Assembly (NCBI RefSeq): GCF_008180195.1 | Contig: NZ_VTAV01000001.1 | Location: 124,001 to 188,000 of the forward strand | Source: Sphingobacterium phlebotomi | Lineage (GTDB): Bacteria > Bacteroidota > Bacteroidia > Sphingobacteriales > Sphingobacteriaceae | Direction of reading: 5' to 3' | DNA: 64,000 nucleotides | In this document: in pieces, positions 17,904-26,626 of the stretch | How the letters are laid out: every line of letters begins with the position of its first letter | Position numbering within the stretch: the first letter of the stretch is position 1 | Translations under genes and position numbers: made by a program | The notes under the pieces: model-generated | What the model was told of the DNA's origin: nothing | Databases searched by the model: none | What the model saw: only the letters and a program-made list of their open reading frames with translations

Positions 17904-19058
17904 ATGATTTCGAAACAGCAAATAGAAGAAAAATACGCAACTGTTTTTGGATATGCTCCTACACACGTAGTGCGCTCGCCGGGAAGAATCAATATCATCG
18001 GCGAACATACCGACTATAACGAAGGTTTTGTGCTACCTACAGCCATTGATAAAGCGATTTATGTAGGAATAGGAAAACGAGATGACGATTTAATCCGCTT
18101 ATATGCCGAGGACTTTGCAGCATATTTTGAAATTCCGTTAACCGAAATACAGCCTGTAGAGCAGGGTTGGCCAAACTATGTACTTGGTGTGGTGCATCAG
18201 CTTCAGTTGAGAGGTGCAAGTCTGGGAGGATTTGATATGTACATTGATGGCGATGTGCCTTTGGGGGCCGGACTGTCATCTTCTGCTGCGCTGGAATGTG
18301 CCGTGGGATTTGCACTAAACGTACTCTTTGATTTGGAGATAGAACGCGTGGATATCGCGAAAATAGGGCAGCAGGCAGAGCACACGTATGCCGGAGTGAA
18401 ATGTGGTATCATGGATCAGTTTGCATCGGTAATGAGCAAAGCCGATCACGTAGTGAAGTTGGATTGTCGTGATCTTTCCTTTTCATACAAGCCTTTAGCG
18501 TTAGGCGATTATGCCATCTTATTGTTGAATACAAATGTCAAACATTCGCTCGCATCATCAGCTTATAATGACCGCCGGGCGTCCTGTGAAGAGGGTGTAC
18601 GCTTGGTACAGCAACAATTTCCCGAGGTGAAGAGTCTCCGTGATGTGACTTTGGATATGTTGGAAGCCCATGTAAAACCGGTTGATTTGGATGTGTATAC
18701 GAAATGTCGGTTTGTCATAGAAGAGAACGAGCGATTGAATAGTGCGTGTGAAGCATTGGATCAGGGAGATCTGGAAACGCTAGGCCGGCAGATGTTTCGG
18801 GCGCACGAAGGGTTGAGTCAAGAGTATGAAGTAAGCTGTCCCGAACTAGACTTTTTGGTAGATTATGTAAAATCTTTCCCGGAGGTAATAGGCGCTCGAA
18901 TGATGGGCGGTGGTTTTGGTGGGTGTACCATCAACTTAGTGAAGAAATCTTTTCAGGATTTATTGGTTGAACGGCTAGCCCCTATTTATCAGAAACAATT
19001 TGATCTAGAATTAACGGCTATCAAGGTCATTCCTTCTAACGGTACGGAATTGTTGTAG
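17904..19058 (+). CDS. galK: Galactokinase GalK
   Basis: A 384-residue GHMP-family kinase that phosphorylates galactose at C1 using ATP. The galactokinase signature RSPGRINIIGEHTDYNEGFVLP is at the N-terminus. The ATP loop GAGLSSSAALE is near residue 115, and the third GHMP motif MMGGGFGGCTI is near residue 330. Length and motifs are those of an active enzyme. It is translated from the same transcript as galT. It ends only 14 bases from the stop of the convergent regulator gene, with no obvious terminator between, so the two transcripts may overlap. Confidence 0.96.
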   Translation: MISKQQIEEKYATVFGYAPTHVVRSPGRINIIGEHTDYNEGFVLPTAIDKAIYVGIGKRDDDLIRLYAEDFAAYFEIPLTEIQPVEQGWPNYVLGVVHQLQLRGASLGGFDMYIDGDVPLGAGLSSSAALECAVGFALNVLFDLEIERVDIAKIGQQAEHTYAGVKCGIMDQFASVMSKADHVVKLDCRDLSFSYKPLALGDYAILLLNTNVKHSLASSAYNDRRASCEEGVRLVQQQFPEVKSLRDVTLDMLEAHVKPVDLDVYTKCRFVIEENERLNSACEALDQGDLETLGRQMFRAHEGLSQEYEVSCPELDFLVDYVKSFPEVIGARMMGGGFGGCTINLVKKSFQDLLVERLAPIYQKQFDLELTAIKVIPSNGTELL

Positions 19059-19072
19059 ACAATTCCTCCGTT

Positions 19073-21613
19073 TTATTGCGTTGCTCGTTGCCATATATCT
19101 TCAAATTTGTAAGCATAATCGTCTCCCATCAATTGTCGATAGTTCTCTGCGAAACGCTTATAGAAAGGCAGCGCACGGGATTCTAGTTTTCCTTTATATA
19201 ATGCATAAAGCCCTTGTTCCAAGGCTAGTTCATTGGCCGCATCGATGGTAAGTAAGGTGTCTGCTGCACGAAATAACGAAGACCAATCCTTATATTCCCG
19301 GCTTTCGATCATACACTTTTGAAGTCTTTCGATCAGCATACTTTCTATATCATGTTTGGATTTGTCGAATACGGGATCGTCCATGCCCAATAAGAATTCA
19401 CCACGTCCAAGAATACTCAAAATTTCGGAAGAAAGAACGTCAGTACCCTGTGTAAGGAGCCTCTTCAGATGCCAATAATCGCAGTAGCAGGTCGGCTCGA
19501 ATACCACACGATAATGCCCCTCTTCATAAATAATTTCTACCCCGTCCAATTCGCTTAATACTTTCCTAAGATTATTTATAGCTACGCCTCTAGAAGTCTT
19601 AGCCTTATCTTTAGGTTTGTCTGGCCATAGCAAATGAGTAAGCAGATTGGAACTAATGCCCGTTGTGTAGCTATGGAACAGGACTAAACAAAAAACCTGT
19701 TGCAATCGCGCACTGAACAGATGAGAAATATCCATCCCTTGTTTATCCACGACGGTGAAATCTCCAAAAAGATAAATACGATTTGTCTGCGGTTGTTCGG
19801 GTAATTTTGGTTCATTGTGTAATACTACCGGTTTGGGCTGCTTGGTGTGACGATAATAAATCTGGTACGCTAAAGCACCGATGCAAAGCGTACCAAGGAC
19901 CATGGCATAGAATCCTATATTTCTTGGTGTATTCGGACCAGGGAAGGCATAGAGTTGGGATTCGCTAATAGCTGGAAAATCTAAACTATACACCGTAAGG
20001 GTGGATCGTATATCATCATCCGATTCCTGCACTAGCGCAATGAGTTTCTTGAGGTGTGGATCAAAATGTAAATCAGCATGTGTACTGATCTTATCGGAAT
20101 AGATAGCAATCGAGTCGCCTAATTCTTCATATTGACCATCGTGGATGGCGAACCGACGTAGTTTGATAAACGAGTGTGTTAAATGCTCGGGGTATCCAAG
20201 CATGTAAATCCAATTTGAATCAGGGATAGCCAGTCCGCGGGCCGGCACAAAAAGGCTTTCCTTCCAATTTAGATCCCAAAGTTTTGTTGTTATCCCAGTT
20301 GTCGGATCTAACATGTATAGATCGTAGAAATATTTCCGCCCTACGATATGCTGTCCCGACTCATTACCCATACCCCCAAAAATATAGATTTTCTGATCAG
20401 CCTCTGACCTACCTATAGAGGTGAAATATCGCGGAAAAATAGAGTCTCCGCGCGTATCCTGAGGTCTAGACCAACTTTTTTCCGTTAGATCATAAAAAAG
20501 CAAATCGTTGCTATAAACCATGTTTCCATATCCACCAAATAGCAGTAATTTACGGCTATCGGCTAAAAAGTGTGAAGCATGATGATTCAATTCTCGTTGC
20601 AAGTCGTCGCTGCTTTCTATTCTCCAACTAAAATCATTTAAGTCCAAGCTAACGACGGTCGGACCCGTATAAGTTGCCTCGTAATATGTTTCATAGATAT
20701 ACAACCTGTTCTCTTCAGGATCTATAAAGCTGTTTCCAAGTTTAAGTTTCAGAGGACAGGGCGTGTGAAAACGGACACTCCGTTTAATGCCTGTCTGTAC
20801 CTCATAAATCTGTAAAGAGTCGCTATTGAAGTAATAGATAGATTTTCTTTTTAAATCATAAGCTGATCCCGAGGGGCTTAAAGAGCGCATAGCAATATGG
20901 TTATGCCAATGAAAAGCATCGTTCAATAACCAGGTTCCGTTTGTAACTTTTCCCATCACTTCACCGGAGGCATTATGCAGTTTATTTCCCGAGCTTTCAA
21001 GTAAAGGGAAGACAATCTCTTTTTCCTTGTTGCCAATGCGGAAATTTCGAAGTGAAAAAGAAGGAACATCAATCATGTAATCGCTACGTCCAAACGTTAC
21101 GTTGGGAGAGTAAGGTGACTCGATGGGTACCTCTGCAAACTGTGGTGCTTCGTCGGCAATCTGTAGCTTGATTTGCCCCTTCTGTAGATCATACTTAATA
21201 CGTACTGGAAACCAATGTCGGTCGTTCAGATACTTAAGCGCAATTCGCATCGTAATCAAACTATTTTTACCCTCTTCATTAAGGCGAAATATGGCTTGAC
21301 TTTCTTCTTCCTTATAGTGTAAATTAAAAATAGAGCCTTGCGTTTCTTCTTTAATCCGAACAATGTAACCCATCGTACTATCTCTAGGCAGTTGTAGGTC
21401 AAAATCAATGGCAAACGAATTGTAAAATGTGGGTGCTGCATCGGAAAAAAAAGTGACAGAAGTACGTTTTTCTATAGGTTGGCTACTTCCGGTAAACCGG
21501 ATACCTTGTCCAAAAGCAGGGCTTTGAACAACCAGCGAAATCATTAGAATGAGAAAGTAAAATAGAAAAGATTGTACTCCGTAAATGCACATGTTTCGGT
21601 TTATCACTGCCAT
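19073..21613 (-). CDS. Membrane-spanning transcriptional regulator with periplasmic kelch-like sensor and cytoplasmic winged helix
   Basis: An 846-residue protein from the ATG at 21613. An in-frame upstream ATG at 21667 would give 864, but it precedes a -7-like element at 21645-21652. The N-terminus is a signal or anchor helix (FLFYFLILMISLVV). Residues about 40-220 are beta-rich and resemble a LamG-like fold. Residues about 230-540 hold repeats of kelch type (LLLFGGYGN, IYIFGGMGN). One membrane helix lies near 567-588. The cytoplasmic tail has an OmpR/SARP-like winged helix (about 611-705, with LFGDFTVVDKQG and LLWPDKPKDKAKTSRGVAINNLRK) and then a TPR or BTAD-like helical part. It lies divergent from the GH76 gene and probably senses a glycan or cell-surface state, but its target is unproven. 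Confidence 0.75.
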   Translation of the reverse strand: MAVINRNMCIYGVQSFLFYFLILMISLVVQSPAFGQGIRFTGSSQPIEKRTSVTFFSDAAPTFYNSFAIDFDLQLPRDSTMGYIVRIKEETQGSIFNLHYKEEESQAIFRLNEEGKNSLITMRIALKYLNDRHWFPVRIKYDLQKGQIKLQIADEAPQFAEVPIESPYSPNVTFGRSDYMIDVPSFSLRNFRIGNKEKEIVFPLLESSGNKLHNASGEVMGKVTNGTWLLNDAFHWHNHIAMRSLSPSGSAYDLKRKSIYYFNSDSLQIYEVQTGIKRSVRFHTPCPLKLKLGNSFIDPEENRLYIYETYYEATYTGPTVVSLDLNDFSWRIESSDDLQRELNHHASHFLADSRKLLLFGGYGNMVYSNDLLFYDLTEKSWSRPQDTRGDSIFPRYFTSIGRSEADQKIYIFGGMGNESGQHIVGRKYFYDLYMLDPTTGITTKLWDLNWKESLFVPARGLAIPDSNWIYMLGYPEHLTHSFIKLRRFAIHDGQYEELGDSIAIYSDKISTHADLHFDPHLKKLIALVQESDDDIRSTLTVYSLDFPAISESQLYAFPGPNTPRNIGFYAMVLGTLCIGALAYQIYYRHTKQPKPVVLHNEPKLPEQPQTNRIYLFGDFTVVDKQGMDISHLFSARLQQVFCLVLFHSYTTGISSNLLTHLLWPDKPKDKAKTSRGVAINNLRKVLSELDGVEIIYEEGHYRVVFEPTCYCDYWHLKRLLTQGTDVLSSEILSILGRGEFLLGMDDPVFDKSKHDIESMLIERLQKCMIESREYKDWSSLFRAADTLLTIDAANELALEQGLYALYKGKLESRALPFYKRFAENYRQLMGDDYAYKFEDIWQRATQ

Positions 21614-21644
21614 AAATGTGATGTACAATTTATAACTTTTGATA

Positions 21645-21652
21645 CAAATGTA
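21645..21652 (-). promoter_or_regulatory. -7 element for the membrane regulator gene
   Basis: Read on the minus strand, this is TACATTTG, a match to TAnnTTTG. It places a transcript start near 21637 and supports the ATG at 21613. No clear -33 element. Confidence 0.35.
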
Positions 21653-21742
21653 ACGAATATAACACAAAAAAATTAAGGAAGCATAGAAGAAAAAAGCGGG
21701 GCTAGAAAGCTTCCTAGAACATAAATATGCAAAAATAAAGTA

Positions 21743-21784
21743 GGGGTTAATGTTTTTGTCAGCGGTTAAATCTTGTTTTTAACC
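21743..21784. repeat. Three GGTTAA half-sites upstream of the GH76/SusC operon
   Basis: GGGGTTAA (21743-21750), GGTTAAA (21764-21770) and the inverted TTTAACC (21778-21784) cluster in the divergent region between the regulator gene and the GH76 lipoprotein gene. The last two form a 7-base inverted repeat with a 7-base spacer. They could be an operator, but no partner protein is identified. Confidence 0.3.
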
Positions 21785-21883
21785 CTAGTTTTAATCCTTG
21801 ACTTCCTATTTTGTGTATGAAATACGTCGAAAAGCGATTTCACCAATTTTAAATTTTGTGTTATAAACTTAATCAATCTCGAA

Positions 21884-23362
21884 ATGAAGATTTTTATTAT
21901 CGCCATTTATTGTACGATGCTATGGAGCGTTGCTTCGGTAACCGTCGTGTTATCGGGGTGTGCTCGGAATCCGTCACCTCCTGATATGGAGGGGGAACCA
22001 GCGGTAAATAATCCCCATGTTTTAGCTTTACAAAACCTGCAACGTTCTATAGATCTAATCGATGTAACCATTACACATTATTTTGACCCAGAGACCTTCG
22101 AGATGCGACGCTTTTACAATCCATTTACCAAAGTGAAATCTGAAGAGCGGGCTTCTGTTTGGATGTATACCGCCGGAATTGAAGCGATCAATGCTGCGCT
22201 GTTGGGACTTCAGCAGGCCCAGGAGGTAGATGGGAACAGTTTGTACGATGATCATTACGAACGCTACCTAACGCTGCTAGATAACATGTATGCGAATGCA
22301 GACTATTATCTTGGCACTTTTGAACTCGTTTCCTATACCCAGACGAAGGAATGGTCTGTATATGCTGTTGATCGAGTTAATCAGAAAGGTCAAGCAAACG
22401 TTACCGGCGTTTTGAATGTGTATGACGATCAAATGTGGTTGATCCGCGAATTATTAGACTCCTATAAACTAACGGGCAAAAAGGGATACCTGGAAAAAGC
22501 CGAGTATTTAACGGCTTATGTGCTGGATGGATGGGATGTAACCCGCGACAGCAATGGAAAAGAAAATGGAGGAATACCTTGGGGACCAGGCTATACGACG
22601 AAGCATGCCTGTAGTAACGGACCATTGATCAGTCCGCTAGTTTGGTTGCATGAAATCTACAAAGATAAGTCTGACGAGATTGAGCATCGTTATATAGATG
22701 AAGATGACAAACAAACCCGTCGAACGGAACAGTTGGAAAAACAACAATATTATCTTCAATATGCACAATTAATTTACGATTGGCAGAAACGTAACTTGCT
22801 CGATGCGGATGGTGTGTACACGGATATGATGGGCGGTTGTGTGCCAAACTGTGACGTACGCTACGAAGAAGTGGATGGTATACGATATCGTGCAAACACA
22901 CCACTGACCGAAGCAGTAGGCGAGGCTTATACCTATAACAGCGGAACGATGCTGTCGGGCGCAGCGGATTTATATCGCGTAACCGGAGAAGAGAAATATG
23001 CAACGGATGGTCGCGAGCTGGCCAAAAATAGTTTCAAACAATTTGCTTCTTTGGGAAAAGATGTTCCACAGTATTACAGCTTCGAAACGGAAGGATTCAG
23101 AAACTGGTTCAATGGTATCCTTATGCGTAGCTACCATGAAGCGATTTTGTTGGATGTTAATATCGGAGATTATTTGACGGCCTTTCAACGGAATCTGGAT
23201 TATGGTTTTGAACGTTTTCATCACGATGGTTTCCTTCCTACCAATTTGTTGAAAGGTTGGGCAGAAGAAAAAGAAGGGCAGGGTGTCGAAGGCATGTTCA
23301 TGTTTACCTATGCCGCACAGTACGCCATCTTAGGAAAACATCAATTGACGTCTGATCTGTAA
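21884..23362 (+). CDS. GH76-family alpha-mannanase-like lipoprotein
   Basis: A 492-residue lipoprotein: the signal sequence ends in LSGC with Cys26 as the lipidation site. The mature part has the all-helical (alpha/alpha)6 look of GH76 endo-alpha-1,6-mannanases. The paired catalytic aspartates are visible as Asp181-Asp182 in NVYDDQMWLI, followed by the usual helix GKKGYLEKAEYL. It probably cuts an alpha-1,6-mannan backbone at the cell surface. It opens the glycan operon: SusC starts 61 bases later. A second, more compact GH76 is at 34136. The two differ strongly in sequence, so they may act at different sites or on different substrates. Inter-motif regions are diverged, so exact specificity is uncertain. 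Confidence 0.78.
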   Translation: MKIFIIAIYCTMLWSVASVTVVLSGCARNPSPPDMEGEPAVNNPHVLALQNLQRSIDLIDVTITHYFDPETFEMRRFYNPFTKVKSEERASVWMYTAGIEAINAALLGLQQAQEVDGNSLYDDHYERYLTLLDNMYANADYYLGTFELVSYTQTKEWSVYAVDRVNQKGQANVTGVLNVYDDQMWLIRELLDSYKLTGKKGYLEKAEYLTAYVLDGWDVTRDSNGKENGGIPWGPGYTTKHACSNGPLISPLVWLHEIYKDKSDEIEHRYIDEDDKQTRRTEQLEKQQYYLQYAQLIYDWQKRNLLDADGVYTDMMGGCVPNCDVRYEEVDGIRYRANTPLTEAVGEAYTYNSGTMLSGAADLYRVTGEEKYATDGRELAKNSFKQFASLGKDVPQYYSFETEGFRNWFNGILMRSYHEAILLDVNIGDYLTAFQRNLDYGFERFHHDGFLPTNLLKGWAEEKEGQGVEGMFMFTYAAQYAILGKHQLTSDL

Positions 23363-23423
23363 ACGCGAAAACCAACATATTATTTAGCTAATCATCATTT
23401 TTCCACCTATAAACTAAACCAGA

Positions 23424-26400
23424 ATGAATTTAAGCTTTGAAAAACGAAAACCCCTACATGGAATGGCCATCGTATTGGCATTTCTGCTGCTACCAGGGTG
23501 GCTATGGGCGCAAAGTCAGGTTTCAGGGGTTGTGACAAGTTCCACCGGTCAGCCACTGATAGGCGTATCCGTACTCGTCAAAGGTTCATCGCCTCAACTT
23601 GCTACCAGTACCGATCTGGAAGGACGATATTCCCTTCAGGTACCCAGCGAGGCGGTACTCCGATACACCTTTGTGGGTTACCGGACCTTAGAGGAACAAG
23701 TCGGTAATCGCAGTCGAGTTGATGTCCAGTTAGAAGCGGACGACTCCACGCTGGACGAAGTTGTAGTCGTAGGATACGGTACACAAAAAAAAGTAACGTT
23801 AACTGGGGCTGTTTCAGGCGTTAAAGGTACAGAAATGCGGGCCACCAAAAATGAAAATCCGCAAAATATGCTGACAGGTCGTATTGCCGGTGTTCGCGTA
23901 TGGCAAAAAAGTGCCGAACCGGGTAATTATTCGGCAAATTTTGATATCCGAGGGATGGGAGCGCCATTGGTGATTATTGACGGTGTGCCACGTTCTATAG
24001 AAGACTTTCAGCGCCTAAATCCAAACGATATCGACGACATTTCGGTACTAAAAGATGCCTCGGCATCTATATACGGCGTTCGCTCTGCAAACGGTGTTAT
24101 GCTGGTCACAACCCGTAAAGGTCGAGAGGGTGCTGTATCTGTTGGTTACAACGGATCTTTTACCTTCCAAAAACCTTCCAACATGCCCTTTTTAGCCGAT
24201 GCCTTTGAGGCCATGACACTGTACAATGAAAAATCGATGAACAATATAAATGGGGGGAGTATAATCTATACCGAAGAGGATTTTGAAGCCTTTCGTAATG
24301 GAAGCAGGCGTTCTTCGGACTGGACTTCACTCATCTTTTCCGATGTATCTCCCCAGACATCCCATGATCTGAGCATATCCGGAGGAAGTACTAAAACCCA
24401 ATACTATATTGGAGCGGGATATGCTTCTCAGGAAGGGTTTTTCAAAACCGGGGATCTGAACTATAACAAGATGAACCTGCGCACGAATATCACAACGGAG
24501 ATTGTCAACGGTTTAAAATTTGATATCAATCTGGCCGGAATGGCCGATCAACAGAACAACCCTTATTCCAGTTCGGTAGATATTATCCGAAATTATTGGA
24601 GACAGGGTATGTTATTTCCCGCCTATGCTGATCCGGAAGGGACCATGTTGAACTACGAAGGACTAGATCTGGAACAGAATACTGTTGCCATGATCGATTC
24701 GGACATTTCCGGCTATCGGAAATACAAGAAAAAAACGTTCCAATCCTCTGCAGCACTGAACTACGATTTCGGAACGCTATCCGAATCCTTACAAGGATTT
24801 ACGGCGAAAGCGTTGTTATCCTATGACTATCGTACGGATAACAATAGTATCTTCCGAAAGGAATATGATCAATATGCTTTTGATCCGATAACCAATAGCT
24901 ATCTCCAAAAAACCTACGAATTGAGCAGTCCAAATCGTATGCGACGCGAATTCTATGAAAAGCAACAGATATTAAGTCAAGTTACCCTAAATTACGATCG
25001 TTTATTTGCCGAGAAGCATCAAGTCGGCGTGGTATTGGGCTGGGAGACGCAGAAGAATGACGGGGATAATTTTTATGCGTTGAAGAATTTGGCCTTTCCC
25101 TCTGATAAATTATTCTTGGGAATGGAAGATGGTCGGATGACCGGTATGTCGGACGGACTGTCCGACTATTATGAGGAAGCCAAACAAGCGGCACTCGGAC
25201 GGGTGAATTACGATTATAAAGGACGCTATATCGCAGAATTTCAGTTCCGCTATGATGGATCTTCTCGTTTTATTAAGGGAAATCAGTGGGGATTCTTTCC
25301 TTCAGGGTCAGCCGCTTGGCGTATATCCGAGGAACCTTTTTTCCAGGCTATCGAAGCCCTCAATTTCGTTGATCAATTTAAGATTCGCGCGAGTTATGGT
25401 GTTTTAGGCAATGACTTGGACGTAAATAATAATTGGGATTTTGGTTGGATTGGCGGATATGAGTATCCCGCTACAAGCGACAATGCGGAAAATGGCTATT
25501 ATAATCACTACGTTCCAGGCTACGTGTTTGGTAATCAATTCATAACAACAGTTAGCCGCAAAGCGTTTGCTAATCCATCTATAACATGGTTTGAATCAAA
25601 AACCTTCAATGTGGGTGTGGATATGGATGCTTGGAATGGCAAATTTGGTTTTACATTGGATTATTTTGACCGCCGGCGCAGCGGGCTTTTTCAGCGTCGC
25701 ACGTCGACCTTTCCCACCGTGATCGGTGCATTGGCTCCCCTGGAAAATGTAGACAGCGACCAGCACGTGGGACTGGAGTTGGAATTGCGGCACCGTAACC
25801 AAATCGGCGACTTTGGCTATAGCATCAAGACCATTGCTACAGTAACACGAAACAAATATCTCTTTGGAGCAGAAAAAGGTCCATGGAAAAATTCATATGA
25901 TCGCTGGCGCAACGATAATCTGAACAACCGCTATCAGGGTATTCAATTTGGTTATGAGTCGGACGGACGCTTTATGGATTGGAACGATATTCGGACGTAT
26001 CCGATCTACACGGAGCGGGACATCTTACCGGGTGATTATAAGTACGTTGATTGGAATGGTGACGGGGAGATCAGCGGCTTGGATGAACATCCCTTTGCAT
26101 TTGACCAAACACCTTGGGTAAATTTTAGCGCGAATTTGCAAGCTAACTATAAGAACATCGATCTGACGATGTTGTTCCAAGGATCCGCACTCGGCTCGAT
26201 GGAATACAAAGAACCTTTATATAGTATCTGGGGAACCAATGGCGGAGGAACGTTGACACAATATCTGGATCGTTGGCATCCCGTGGATCCAACCGCCGAT
26301 CCGTATGATCCAAGTATAGTCTGGGAGCAAGGTCATTATGCCTTTACAGGACGGTACCCAAGAACAAATTCGGAGTTTAACCGAGTGAGCACGAGCTATC

Positions 26401-26606
26401 TTCGCTTAAAGAGCCTGGAGCTGGGCTACACTTTGCCCACGTTCAACAAGCATCCGAATATGCGTTTACGCGTCTTTGCAAACACGTACAACCTGTTTAC
26501 CATTACTGCAGTGAAGTTTGTAGACCCGGAGCATCCCGATGATGATCTGGGGCGGATGTATCCTTTGAATAAAACCTATACCATGGGCGTTTCCATGACT
26601 TTTTAA
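23424..26606 (+). CDS. SusC/RagA-family TonB-dependent outer membrane transporter (first pair)
   Basis: A 1060-residue SusC-type transporter. After the signal peptide there is a carboxypeptidase-regulatory-like domain (about residues 32-110, GVVTSSTGQPLIGVSV). A TonB-box-like DEVVVVGYGTQKK follows near 115, then the plug domain with VLKDASASIYGVRSANGVMLV. The remainder is the 22-strand barrel, ending in TMGVSMTF with the terminal aromatic residue needed for barrel assembly. It imports glycan oligosaccharides across the outer membrane with TonB energy. SusD follows after 20 bases. Neighbouring GH76 and GH92 genes suggest mannan oligosaccharides as cargo. There is no STN domain, so control by an anti-sigma factor is not expected. 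Confidence 0.95.
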   Translation: MNLSFEKRKPLHGMAIVLAFLLLPGWLWAQSQVSGVVTSSTGQPLIGVSVLVKGSSPQLATSTDLEGRYSLQVPSEAVLRYTFVGYRTLEEQVGNRSRVDVQLEADDSTLDEVVVVGYGTQKKVTLTGAVSGVKGTEMRATKNENPQNMLTGRIAGVRVWQKSAEPGNYSANFDIRGMGAPLVIIDGVPRSIEDFQRLNPNDIDDISVLKDASASIYGVRSANGVMLVTTRKGREGAVSVGYNGSFTFQKPSNMPFLADAFEAMTLYNEKSMNNINGGSIIYTEEDFEAFRNGSRRSSDWTSLIFSDVSPQTSHDLSISGGSTKTQYYIGAGYASQEGFFKTGDLNYNKMNLRTNITTEIVNGLKFDINLAGMADQQNNPYSSSVDIIRNYWRQGMLFPAYADPEGTMLNYEGLDLEQNTVAMIDSDISGYRKYKKKTFQSSAALNYDFGTLSESLQGFTAKALLSYDYRTDNNSIFRKEYDQYAFDPITNSYLQKTYELSSPNRMRREFYEKQQILSQVTLNYDRLFAEKHQVGVVLGWETQKNDGDNFYALKNLAFPSDKLFLGMEDGRMTGMSDGLSDYYEEAKQAALGRVNYDYKGRYIAEFQFRYDGSSRFIKGNQWGFFPSGSAAWRISEEPFFQAIEALNFVDQFKIRASYGVLGNDLDVNNNWDFGWIGGYEYPATSDNAENGYYNHYVPGYVFGNQFITTVSRKAFANPSITWFESKTFNVGVDMDAWNGKFGFTLDYFDRRRSGLFQRRTSTFPTVIGALAPLENVDSDQHVGLELELRHRNQIGDFGYSIKTIATVTRNKYLFGAEKGPWKNSYDRWRNDNLNNRYQGIQFGYESDGRFMDWNDIRTYPIYTERDILPGDYKYVDWNGDGEISGLDEHPFAFDQTPWVNFSANLQANYKNIDLTMLFQGSALGSMEYKEPLYSIWGTNGGGTLTQYLDRWHPVDPTADPYDPSIVWEQGHYAFTGRYPRTNSEFNRVSTSYLRLKSLELGYTLPTFNKHPNMRLRVFANTYNLFTITAVKFVDPEHPDDDLGRMYPLNKTYTMGVSMTF

Positions 26607-26626
26607 CGCTTAATAGAGGAAAGAAA

